A DNA stretch of 11,331 nucleotides. It comes from an uncultured Candidatus Saccharibacteria bacterium (lineage in GTDB: Bacteria > Patescibacteriota > Saccharimonadia > Saccharimonadales > Saccharimonadaceae). Shown in pieces: positions 1-6,814 of this stretch (positions within the stretch are counted from its first letter, which is position 1; each line of letters opens with the position of its first letter). The notes beneath the pieces are model-generated. The model was given only the letters and a program-made list of their open reading frames with translations. It was not told the origin of the DNA and did not search any database. The DNA is taken from NCBI GenBank assembly GCA_938049075.1, contig CALICZ010000024.1:1-11331 (forward strand), read 5' to 3'. Made by a program: the position numbers and the translations under genes.

Positions 1-201
1 GCCGGCGCGTTCTAGCTGCTTGAGGTGCTCGGTGAGCACTTTTTGAGTCACCCCCGGAAGAGAGCGGTGCAGCGCAGAATAACGCTTAGTCTCAGCGCCA
101 AGCGAAAGAATGATCGCGATAGTCCATTTGCGAAACAGCAGGCTTGTCATGAAATCGCGCGAATCGGCGTACTGATTTTTGAATGCAGTAGTTTTTGTCA
201 T
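1..201 (-). CDS. HxlR-family winged-helix transcriptional regulator, N-terminal part
   Basis: Reading the minus strand from ATG at 201 gives 67 codons with no stop before the window edge, so the C-terminus is missing. The protein begins MTKTTAFKNQ. It carries the HxlR-type DNA-binding pattern: FRKWTIAIILSLGAETKRYS (residues 23-42), then LPGVTQKVLTEHLKQLERAG (48-67), which is the recognition-helix region of the family. A good ribosome site, GGGAGG at 212-207, lies 5 nt before the ATG. HxlR proteins are small dimeric repressors or activators, often autoregulated and placed divergently from a target. Here the divergent neighbour is the Nudix gene, and an inverted repeat lies between them. The Cys near the N-terminus used by some redox-sensing members is absent in the visible part. 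Confidence 0.85.
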   Translation of the reverse strand, partial: MTKTTAFKNQYADSRDFMTSLLFRKWTIAIILSLGAETKRYSALHRSLPGVTQKVLTEHLKQLERAG

Positions 202-226
202 GCTTGCCTCCCGTTTTGGGGTTTAC

Positions 227-255
227 TTTATATTTAGCGGTCAAGAGCTCCTCAA
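227..255 (-). promoter_or_regulatory. Promoter of the HxlR-type regulator
   Basis: On the minus strand TTGAGG (255-250) and TATAAA (232-227) are separated by exactly 17 bp. The predicted start near 220 leaves a leader of about 20 nt that contains the GGGAGG ribosome site. Confidence 0.55.
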
Positions 256-262
256 GCAAATA

Positions 263-285
263 TCTCCGGAGATACCCTCCGGAGA
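263..285. repeat. Inverted repeat, candidate operator
   Basis: TCTCCGGAG (263-271) and CTCCGGAGA (277-285) form a perfect 9-bp inverted repeat around ATACC. The first arm is also inside a 14-bp perfect palindrome (261-274). It lies just upstream of the regulator's -35 element and between two divergent genes. No T-run follows it, so it is more likely an operator than a terminator. Binding by the adjacent HxlR protein is an inference. Confidence 0.55.
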
Positions 286-383
286 CATAGCGCAAAGCTC
301 TCTTCTGCTAATAAATATAAATGGGTAGCTACATTGTGTCAAATAGCGCAATTTATAACCTACCTGTCCTAAAGTGTATCCTT

Positions 384-412
384 TTGACCGCACGCCACAA
401 TTAAAGTAAAAT
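384..412 (+). promoter_or_regulatory. Promoter of the Nudix gene, giving a leaderless message
   Basis: TTGACC (384-389), a 17-bp spacer and TAAAAT (407-412) make a near-consensus sigma-70 promoter. The expected transcription start, about 7 nt after the -10, coincides with the ATG at 420. No Shine-Dalgarno sequence precedes that ATG, so the mRNA is probably leaderless. A second match, TATAAT at 414-419, touches the ATG and would start transcription inside the gene, so it is less likely. Confidence 0.6.
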
Positions 413-419
413 TTATAAT

Positions 420-959
420 ATGCCTCATATACACGACCAGCCTGGTCAGCACGATACCTGCGTTAGCGGGTATATTGTGAAAATAACAGAGGGTGCTGAA
501 CCTCGGATTATTTTACATAAGCACCGCAAGCTAAACAGGTTATTGCAGTTTGGTGGGCATGTCGAGCTGGACGAGACACCGTGGCAAGCGGTCTTACGGG
601 AAATAGCCGAAGAATCTGGCTACGACAAAAACCAGCTAAGGTTGTTGCAGCCGCGTTACAATAGGCTTACTTCATTGCCTGGAGTGAAACTGCATCCTCA
701 ACCGATCGCGATTCACACATATCCTGCTGGTGGCGGGCATTATCACACGGACATAAGTTATGCGTTTATTACTTCGGAAAATCCGATACATGATATAGCT
801 AGCGGCGAATCCGGCAACATTGGCCTCTTTAACTTGAGAGATCTAAAGAAGCTTACATCAAAACAAATATACGACAATGCCAAAACCATCGCTATGTATA
901 CTTTGACCACAGTGGTTGAGGAATGGGACGGGGCGGATTTGTTACTTTATAAACTCTAG
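420..959 (+). CDS. Nudix hydrolase
   Basis: This 179-residue protein carries a perfect Nudix box, Gx5Ex7REUxEExGU, at residues 46-68: G46, E52, R60, E61, E64, E65 and G67. Nudix enzymes hydrolyse nucleoside diphosphates linked to another group, with Mg2+ held by the box glutamates. The substrate cannot be read from the sequence. The N-terminus MPHIH and the following strand (CVSGYIVKI) look like the true start, which agrees with a promoter placing transcription initiation at the ATG. The protein has no signal peptide or membrane segment, so it is cytoplasmic. The gene runs convergently into the ammonia-lyase gene, and the two 3' ends overlap by 18 bp (942-959). Its role could be nucleotide house-cleaning or a step tied to the nucleoside-type enzymes beyond, but nothing proves that link. 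Confidence 0.9.
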   Translation: MPHIHDQPGQHDTCVSGYIVKITEGAEPRIILHKHRKLNRLLQFGGHVELDETPWQAVLREIAEESGYDKNQLRLLQPRYNRLTSLPGVKLHPQPIAIHTYPAGGGHYHTDISYAFITSENPIHDIASGESGNIGLFNLRDLKKLTSKQIYDNAKTIAMYTLTTVVEEWDGADLLLYKL

Positions 960-2481
960 GCCGTCTCTAGTTATGAGGTCATATAGATCGTCAACTAGAC
1001 CATCCACGTACGGTTTGTAGTATGTGTCTATTTTGAGCATAGGTACTTTTTGGCGCACAAAATCATAGACAACCTTAGTTCCTGTGCCTAAATTTGTTCC
1101 ATTTTTTGAATTATCACGTAAATCTATAGCCTGTGCCGCCACCATTAATTCTATGGCTAATACGTGCTTGACGTTATCCAATATGTCGACCACCTTACGG
1201 GCGGAGACCGAGCTCATAGCTACAAAATCTTCGGTGTTGGCAGATGTTGGCACAGAGTCAACCGATGCTGGATGGGCTAATACTTTATTTTCTGAGACTA
1301 GTGAGGCTGTAGTATACTGCAGAATCATTAGCCCTGTTCTCATTTTTTCTGTCACCCTAAGGAACGCAGGCAGACCGTTGTTAAATCTATCATCAAGTAG
1401 AGCGGCAATTCTTCTGTCTGAGATATTTGCAAGTTCGCTTACTGCGATAGCTAGAGCGTCCATAGCGATGCCAACAGACTCACCGTGAAAATTTCCGCCA
1501 GCCATAACCTCTACTAGGTTTGTTTCTTCGTTTTTTATGAATACCGGATTGTCAGTCACGCTATTGAGTTCAATCCTCGCTATATGTGATGCATACTCAA
1601 GAGCCTCACGTATACCTCCGTGCACCTGCGGTACACATCGCACAGAGTAAATATCCTGGATACCGCTCGTATTGACTAGTGAGCTTCCGCGCAATAAATG
1701 CCTAACGTTATCAGAGACGATTCGCTGCCCCTTAAAAGGCTTCAGGCTATGTATAGCCGGATCGTAAGCAACTGTACTTGCCCCGATAGCCTCAGTCGAT
1801 AAAGCACCTGCGAGATCGGCAATCATGGACAGCTTTCTTGATTCGTACACTACAATTGATGCGAGAGCTGTGGTATAAGATGTATTATTTATTAAAGCTA
1901 GACCGTCGCGATGGTTAAGCCTTAAGGGATGCAGATTTTTCTCACTTAAGGCTTCTAGGGCTTCCATTCTTTTGCCATTTAGATAAACATGACCCCTACC
2001 AATAATTGCCAATGCTATGTGTGACGATAGGGTCAAATCTCCGCTTGACCCTACAGACCCCTTACTGGGCACTTCCGGTATAATGTCGTAATTTAAAAAA
2101 TCAACTAATCTTTCAACTACGGATACAGACACCCCAGAAAATCCCTTAGCGAGAGAATTGGCTATGATTAACATCATAGCCTTAATATGTCATTTCGGCA
2201 TAGGGGCGCCAACCCCAGTGGCGTGAGATAGTATGATACCCTCCTGAATGTCTTCATGGGAGGTGTTAATTTTTATGCTCTTAAGAGCTCCAACTCCAGT
2301 GGTAAGACCGTATATGTCTTCTCCTTTATTAAGTAATTCTATAAGCCTCTTATTTGAGGTTTCTATTTTTACGCGCGAATGTTCGGATAGCGATACGCTA
2401 ATTTTTATCGTTAGATATCATATGAACCTTTTCAAAGTCTAGCTCTTCCCCTAAAAGAAACGACGATTCATTTAACTTCAT
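942..2481 (-). pseudogene. Histidine/aromatic ammonia-lyase (MIO enzyme), interrupted by a frameshift and a TGA
   Basis: The reading starts at ATG 2481, 9 nt after AAGGAG (2496-2491). It is broken by one extra A in the A5 run at 2406-2402 and by an in-frame TGA at 2192-2190. Correcting both gives 512 residues, the normal length of histidine ammonia-lyase (HutH). Numbered that way, the active site is complete: Y57 (IYGLTTG), H86 (SHATGVG), MIO triad S145-S146-G147 inside GSVGSSGDL, N199, Q276, Y279, R282 (QDIYSVRC), F332 (GGNFHGE) and E418 (SANTEDF). These enzymes eliminate ammonia from histidine or an aromatic amino acid, and some relatives make beta-amino acids. Oddities are Ser instead of Ala in the MIO triad, Val in place of Phe in the usual TGFG, and TEDF for QEDH. 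The intact 411-residue open part (2177 to 942) would lack Y57 and H86. It is probably inactive as written unless recoded, or the sequence is in error. Confidence 0.88.
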
Positions 2482-2618
2482 TTCATAACACTCCTTGATT
2501 ATTGGTTTACGTTATAGTTTAAATAGCCATCATACGTTTAATAACCTAGTCAGAAACAATTATAATAAAATTTAAAGAATAAAACATACCGTATGTTTCG
2601 GAATGGAGAGGATAATAG
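2482..2618. promoter_or_regulatory. Divergent control region between the lyase and the kinase operon
   Basis: This AT-rich gap serves both directions. For the plus strand TATAAT lies at 2561-2566 with only a weak -35, and GGAGAGG at 2605-2611 is the kinase's ribosome site, 7 nt before ATG 2619. For the minus strand TATAAC at 2516-2511 is a plausible -10 with no good -35, and AAGGAG at 2496-2491 serves the lyase. Weak -35 boxes on both sides would suit activator control, but that is inference. Confidence 0.5.
2582..2598. repeat. Perfect 8-bp inverted repeat, candidate operator of the kinase operon
   Basis: AAACATAC (2582-2589), one base, then GTATGTTT (2591-2598) form a perfect inverted repeat. 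A 1-nt centre cannot make a stable RNA hairpin, so a dimeric DNA-binding protein is the likely reader. It lies just downstream of the expected transcription start and upstream of the ribosome site, a position suited to repression. A related half-site, CATACGTTT, occurs at 2531-2539. Confidence 0.5.
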
Positions 2619-3542
2619 ATGAGTGAGCTTCATGTTTCATGTATAGGAAATGTTACACAGGACAAGCTACTCCACATTGGTAGCATACCTGAATTGGACG
2701 ATGTAGCGTACGTCAACGGAAGTATAGAGTGCATGGGAGGGAGAGGGGCCATAGTCGCCCTTGCGCTTGGTAGGCTTGGAGTATCTACCAGTTTAATAAC
2801 ATCCATGTCAAACGATAGTGTTGCTCGCGACTACCTAGAGTTTCTTCAAGAGAATAACGTAGACATATCGTCTGTAGCTATTGATAATAACGCAGAATCA
2901 TTATTTAAAGTTATAGTTGCGATCTCTAAGGAACAGGAGAACTGTATATCATTCTTTGAACCCAGTAATATCAATTTCTCGGCAACTCCAAGTCAGTTAG
3001 ATACGGTTAACGACTCTGACATAGTATACTTCTCTACACATAAACGATCTTTTAATGAGACCATACTATCGTCAATAAAAGATGATTCTGCAAAGGTAGT
3101 CCATAATATCAGTAGCTACTTTTTACAGTCCAAGAAGTATGTATCGCTCATGCTGGATAGGAGCAATATATTGATTGGAAACGAACTAGAGATGAGGGCT
3201 CTTCTTGATAGTACCAACTGTAGCTCGCCGCAGGACCTATTTAACTATTCCCCTAATCTTGAGACAATATACGCAACACAGGGAGATGCAGGATCGTGCA
3301 TCTATAGCAAAGATTCGACACCGCGCTTCGTAGAAGCACAAGATTCCGAGTCGGTTTCACCTGTAGGAGCGGGCGATGCATATGCAGCAGGCTTAATATA
3401 AGGTATAGCCAACGGATGGAGTAATATATGCTGTGCAGAATTTGCGAGCAAAGTAGCTTCGATATCAGTTGGAAGCGTCACATCCTACCCCGATTTAGAC
3501 GCGCTTGACAGGCTCATAGAGGACACAGGGGGTGAATTATGA
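2619..3542 (+). pseudogene. PfkB/ribokinase-family kinase interrupted by an in-frame TAA
   Basis: The open frame ends at TAA 3399-3401 after 260 codons. The same frame continues with family-like sequence to TGA 3540-3542, giving 307 residues, the usual PfkB length. The first signature is GGRGAIVALALGRLG (40-54), with Ile where an Asn is common. The second is SPVGAGDAYAAGLI (247-260), with catalytic base D253. After the TAA come GIANGW and EFASKVASISVGSVTS, matching the family's C-terminal nucleotide-site helix. The stop replaces the residue after AGLI, often aromatic in this family, so TAT or TAC to TAA is a simple explanation. The restored 3' end overlaps the next ATG by ATGA, typical of translational coupling. 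PfkB enzymes phosphorylate sugars or nucleosides with ATP; the substrate is unknown here. As written, the protein would lack part of the ATP site. Confidence 0.85.
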
Positions 3543-3982
3543 AAAAGATATATTTGGCCGCGTCTGTATTCTCTGTATTTGAGCGGGATTTAAATCAACG
3601 CATCGCCGAACACCTCAGAAATCACGGTTATGAGGTGCTTCTACCTCAGGATATAGAGCCTCCCTGTAAGGATAGCGCAGAGAATGAATTTGATATGGAG
3701 TTTGTATATAAAGGATGCAGAGATGGCATTAAAGTTGCGGATGTAGTTGTGGCTATAGTAGATGGAGCTGATGTAGACTCTGGGGTTGCATGGGAATTGG
3801 GATTTGCTCATGCGAGCGGAATACCGTCGCTATGTTTTAGAACAGACATGCGAAAAGCTGAACATAATGGCGTAAATATAATGATTGAGTATGGATCAAC
3901 AAAGACAATATTTGCCACAAAATATCACCAATCAGAACATGATATTGCGAATACTATTCTAGAAGAGCTGGAGGATATATAG
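3539..3982 (+). CDS. Nucleoside 2-deoxyribosyltransferase-fold protein
   Basis: This 147-residue protein has the hallmarks of the nucleoside deoxyribosyltransferase family: KKIYLAASVFSVFERDLN at the start (family KIYLAGPLF..ER), VVAIVDGADVDSGVAWELGF at 70-89, and FRTDMR at 100-105. E86 matches the catalytic nucleophile, and D80, six residues before it, is the usual partner. Family members transfer deoxyribose between bases or act as nucleotide N-glycosidases, such as DNPH1/Rcl and the nucleoside-antibiotic hydrolases BlsM and MilB. A relative cutting the glycosidic bond of a modified nucleotide is therefore possible, but the substrate is not readable. The start overlaps the restored kinase stop (ATGA), with a purine-rich GGGGG at 3528-3532 as ribosome site. 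The next gene starts 2 nt after its stop, so it is within one operon. Confidence 0.85.
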   Translation: MKKIYLAASVFSVFERDLNQRIAEHLRNHGYEVLLPQDIEPPCKDSAENEFDMEFVYKGCRDGIKVADVVVAIVDGADVDSGVAWELGFAHASGIPSLCFRTDMRKAEHNGVNIMIEYGSTKTIFATKYHQSEHDIANTILEELEDI

Positions 3983-3984
3983 AT

Positions 3985-4461
3985 ATGTCTGAAAAAAAGA
4001 TTTTAATGTCAATTAAGACTAAGTATGCCGACAAGATTCTGGACGGCAGCAAAAAATGGGAATTTCGCAAATCAATCCCAAAACTCGAGCACTCCGATAC
4101 GCTTGATGTGGTTATATATTCATCGCAGGAAGATAAAGCTATCGTGGGAGAATTTCGTGCTGGACGTATAGCAAGGTGTTCTCTCGAGGAGTTAATGTCC
4201 ATAACAGGATATGAAGACGACCCTGACGCGGTTAGTTGGTTTACGGCATACTATGCAACGCGAAGCTTATGTAGTGCTCTTGAAGTCACATCGCCTATCA
4301 AGTACAACTCACCTATAAGCCTACTTGACATAAGGGGTCGCTTGCACGATTTCCGCCCCCCTCAAAGCTTCCTGTATATTACTCCAGGATCCGACTTAGA
4401 TAATCTGATTAGCGAAAGGAAGGCGGAGGATAATGCTACTGACACCCCCGAAAGAATGTGA
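3985..4461 (+). CDS. ASCH-domain protein
   Basis: This 158-residue protein has an N-terminal ASCH (PUA-like) domain. The diagnostic stretch is MSIKTKYADKILDGSKKWEF at residues 8-27, followed by R28, carrying the family's GxKxxExR residues as G21, K23, E26 and R28. The strand DVVIYSSQEDKAIVGEF (41-57) follows. ASCH domains bind RNA or modified nucleosides; the YqfB branch hydrolyses N4-acetylcytidine. The last 25 residues are charged and probably flexible. Translation starts 2 nt after the preceding stop, with GGAGG at 3970-3974 ten nt upstream. The gene overlaps the next by 29 nt, so the operon is tightly coupled. Position between a nucleoside-type enzyme and an acetyltransferase suggests a role with an acylated or otherwise modified nucleoside or RNA, which is inference. 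Confidence 0.8.
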   Translation: MSEKKILMSIKTKYADKILDGSKKWEFRKSIPKLEHSDTLDVVIYSSQEDKAIVGEFRAGRIARCSLEELMSITGYEDDPDAVSWFTAYYATRSLCSALEVTSPIKYNSPISLLDIRGRLHDFRPPQSFLYITPGSDLDNLISERKAEDNATDTPERM

Positions 4462-5554
4462 GATAGAATTCAACGATCTTCGCCTAGTCCGCCTTAAATG
4501 CGACCCGAAGTATGAAAATATATTTATTGAAAACACGACAATCTCAATAAAGGACACTTATGATGAGATAACGAAAGATTTTGCACGAAACCTAGTGAAG
4601 GTTGATCGCCTCGGTTACGATCCCGTGGGGTATTTCACTATCGGAAAAGAGGTGTGGCTTGCGTTTACCAAATCAGGCAGTGATTTTGTCGGCTTTGAGG
4701 TTGTAACGAGGAAGCGCGGCGGATGTATAAAAATTGGTCCTACGTATATTGGCCCTAATATGCGAGGGAGAGGATACGCCGAGCAGATGATAAATGCCCT
4801 GTGCAGGAGCTACCACGCTGTGGGCGCTAGAAAGATGTACGTAACAGCCCCCCTGAATAACGCACCGACTGCTGTTCTCGATTTTCAAAAGCTACATCTA
4901 AAAATGGAAGCGCTATTGTCTAGGCATTACCACATAAAATCTTCGGAAAGAGTGTGTGGAAAGTTCCTAGAAGACAGCCGAGGTGTAGAAAGTTCTACAC
5001 CCTCAAGGCTTGAATTGTCGCTAGCAAATAATACATCTGCAAATGCATCCATAGAAATAAATAACCTACAAACAGAATTACCCCTTAGTCTACTATCCAA
5101 TTTCATTAGGACTAACATGTCTCATTATTATGACGATATAGACGATGATTTTGTGAGGGCGCTGGTGCACGGTACCGAGGAGAGCCCGAAAGTATATGAG
5201 AAAAAGGCCAAGATTTTATTAACTATCGTCCATGATACAACCAAGCTAGCAGGTGTTGCAGCCCTCACCCCAAAGCGCGGGGGATCTCTAAAGATATCCC
5301 CTCTTATCATAGATCATAAAGTTGTTTGCAAAAAGGTGTTGGGTGATTTACTTGATATGATTATGCTACAAGCTAGGAGGATGAGTAGAAGGAAGATAAC
5401 TATTATTTTGCCAGTATCCTGTATTGCAATGATCGACGTAATACTAGCGCATGGTTATGTATCTGAGGGTATATTGAGAGAACCTTATAAAAGATCCGTT
5501 GATATGGTAGTTCTATCGAAATTTCTACAGGAAGATGTTGGAGCTCTAGACTAA
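4433..5554 (+). CDS. Tandem GNAT-fold acetyltransferase, second domain degenerate
   Basis: This 373-residue protein contains two GNAT domains. The first (about 35-180) has the acetyl-CoA motif RGRGYA at 111-116, and ends LHLKMEALLSRHY then GKFL, typical of the fold. The second (about 215-367) repeats its core: GFEVVTRKRGGCIKIGP (87-103) is echoed by GVAALTPKRGGSLKISP (274-290), and it ends in a GNAT-like strand. It lacks the RGxGxA loop, having CKKVLG there, so it probably does not bind CoA normally. It may be structural or a substrate site. A Ser/Asn/Thr-rich linker (about 183-212) joins the halves. GGAGG at 4425-4429 precedes the ATG closely, and the start overlaps the ASCH gene by 29 nt. 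The next gene begins 2 nt after the stop. Substrate unknown: an amine, amino acid or tRNA-linked group are all possible. Confidence 0.82.
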   Translation: MLLTPPKECEIEFNDLRLVRLKCDPKYENIFIENTTISIKDTYDEITKDFARNLVKVDRLGYDPVGYFTIGKEVWLAFTKSGSDFVGFEVVTRKRGGCIKIGPTYIGPNMRGRGYAEQMINALCRSYHAVGARKMYVTAPLNNAPTAVLDFQKLHLKMEALLSRHYHIKSSERVCGKFLEDSRGVESSTPSRLELSLANNTSANASIEINNLQTELPLSLLSNFIRTNMSHYYDDIDDDFVRALVHGTEESPKVYEKKAKILLTIVHDTTKLAGVAALTPKRGGSLKISPLIIDHKVVCKKVLGDLLDMIMLQARRMSRRKITIILPVSCIAMIDVILAHGYVSEGILREPYKRSVDMVVLSKFLQEDVGALD

Positions 5555-5556
5555 TT

Positions 5557-6621
5557 ATGAATAAACCACAAAGTTTAGAGGAGTGGCTGGGTGTCATTAA
5601 TAAAAACTTTGCTTCGTCTGGGGGTGTGGTTTACAGCTCTTCAGGTTCCACAGGAGAAGCTAGGGATATTATATATACCGATTATGTCATCAATGGAGCC
5701 GCACGGAGAACCACAGAGCTATTATCACTTGTCCCGCATCGACTTAAATCTATGAAGGCTGTAGTGCTCTGGGGGTATGGTCTATTTCCACCCGCGCACT
5801 TCTACTCGTTATCTATGAGCGGGTTGGGCTGTCAAGTGTACCCTTTTGGGTCGGGTAGGAATTTTCCTACAGATCCTAAGGTAGATAAAATTCACAGAAT
5901 ATCGCCCAACATTCTCGTAGGCATGCCTGGCTATTTGGTAAAAATAGCCAATTGCCTGGATGATAAAAGAATGCTGCAGAATGTTCGCAAATCTTTAAAG
6001 TTTATTGTGACAGGAGGAGAAGTTCTTACGTCTGATATCCGTAGGCGACTTGAGGATATATATGGGGTAAGAGTTTATGACCATTACGGTATGCTACAAG
6101 CCCCTATGGTAGCGGGAGACTGCATATACGGACATAAGCACATATCGAAAGAGTATACTCCTGAAATTTTAACGAATAGTGGCGATGTTAAGGACTGGGG
6201 CGAAGGAATACTTTTGCTAAGCAGTAATAGTGCATGGGAGGGAGTTTCGATGAAACGACTTAATACACAAGATAGGGCGAGGCTATATAGATGCAGATGT
6301 AACATAAAGACGACTTGCGTTGAAGTTTTAGGCCGCAACAATCTAACCCGTAAGGTTAGGGGTCAGCTGATAGACTTTGATAAGTTATTCTACCTGTTGG
6401 ACAATAGCGGTTTTGCTGGCAACTACTACTTTGAAGTGATAAGTGATCCTACAGATTCAATCTATATTCATATCGATAATAATGTCGATGTATCAAACTT
6501 CTATTCCCTACTTAATAATACGCTGCCCGTAAAATACGAAGTTCTTATAGAAGACTCACTAAAGGTTCCTAGAGGGCTAACGGAAAAAGAGCAGCGTTTA
6601 GTATTCCGACAACAGATCTAG
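5557..6621 (+). CDS. Compact AMP-forming ligase (ANL superfamily, PaaK/LuxE-like)
   Basis: This 354-residue protein resembles the phenylacetate-CoA ligase/LuxE branch of adenylating enzymes. The phosphate-binding loop is VVYSSSGSTGEARD (24-37). FIVTGGEVL (149-157), YDHYGMLQ (174-181), NTQDRARLY (236-244), GRNNLTRKVRG (259-269) and a C-terminal LKVPRGLTEKEQR (335-347) follow in family order. It lacks roughly the first 70 residues typical of PaaK, whose usual length is about 430. In the YGxTE motif, Thr-Glu is replaced by Leu-Gln, so Mg/ATP handling may differ. Such enzymes activate a carboxylic acid as an acyl-AMP and pass it to CoA, a carrier or an amine. As last gene of the operon, 2 nt after the GNAT stop, it could activate an acid made by the divergent ammonia-lyase. 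No strong ribosome site is visible, so coupling is likely. Confidence 0.8.
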   Translation: MNKPQSLEEWLGVINKNFASSGGVVYSSSGSTGEARDIIYTDYVINGAARRTTELLSLVPHRLKSMKAVVLWGYGLFPPAHFYSLSMSGLGCQVYPFGSGRNFPTDPKVDKIHRISPNILVGMPGYLVKIANCLDDKRMLQNVRKSLKFIVTGGEVLTSDIRRRLEDIYGVRVYDHYGMLQAPMVAGDCIYGHKHISKEYTPEILTNSGDVKDWGEGILLLSSNSAWEGVSMKRLNTQDRARLYRCRCNIKTTCVEVLGRNNLTRKVRGQLIDFDKLFYLLDNSGFAGNYYFEVISDPTDSIYIHIDNNVDVSNFYSLLNNTLPVKYEVLIEDSLKVPRGLTEKEQRLVFRQQI

Positions 6622-6814
6622 TTTTATCTACTTTAATAGTATACTCACTTCACGTACCTCCCGGGTATACAGCTCATACAAACCTATCAAGGTCGTATTC
6701 GCCCATGAAAATTATTTTATCTTTTGGGGTAGCATTTCAGGGGAATCTCCACCTGTGACAGGTTTGCCGTGCGAGCCTGTACGTAGACTCCGTTACGTAA
6801 AGTAAGGAGTAAGT
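6622..6814. other. Gap after the operon with palindromic sites
   Basis: No convincing gene or strong terminator is seen. There are a 13-bp palindrome, ACCTGT-G-ACAGGT (6751-6763), and two copies of the palindrome TACGTA (6780-6785 and 6794-6799) separated by 8 bp, just before the small NRETW gene. These could be operators of a mobile element. A 17-codon open frame from 6706 has no supporting feature. Confidence 0.4.

Noticed and set aside
1..420. A second copy of the tRNA-Glu 3' end as the left boundary of the island
   Set aside because: I looked for the T-arm/acceptor sequence and did not find it; the left boundary may lie outside or be absent.
1084..1488. 134-codon plus-strand frame inside the lyase gene
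   Set aside because: It is antisense to highly conserved lyase sequence; Ser/Ala/Leu-rich with no motif.
2190..2192. TGA in the lyase as evidence that UGA means glycine, as in Gracilibacteria or Absconditabacteria
   Set aside because: TGA is the natural stop of the ASCH, histidine kinase and HEAT-like genes here, and the kinase lesion is a TAA, which that code does not explain.
2402..2406. Phase variation by slippage at the A5 run
   Set aside because: Five As is too short for frequent slippage, and a second stop codon would still block translation.
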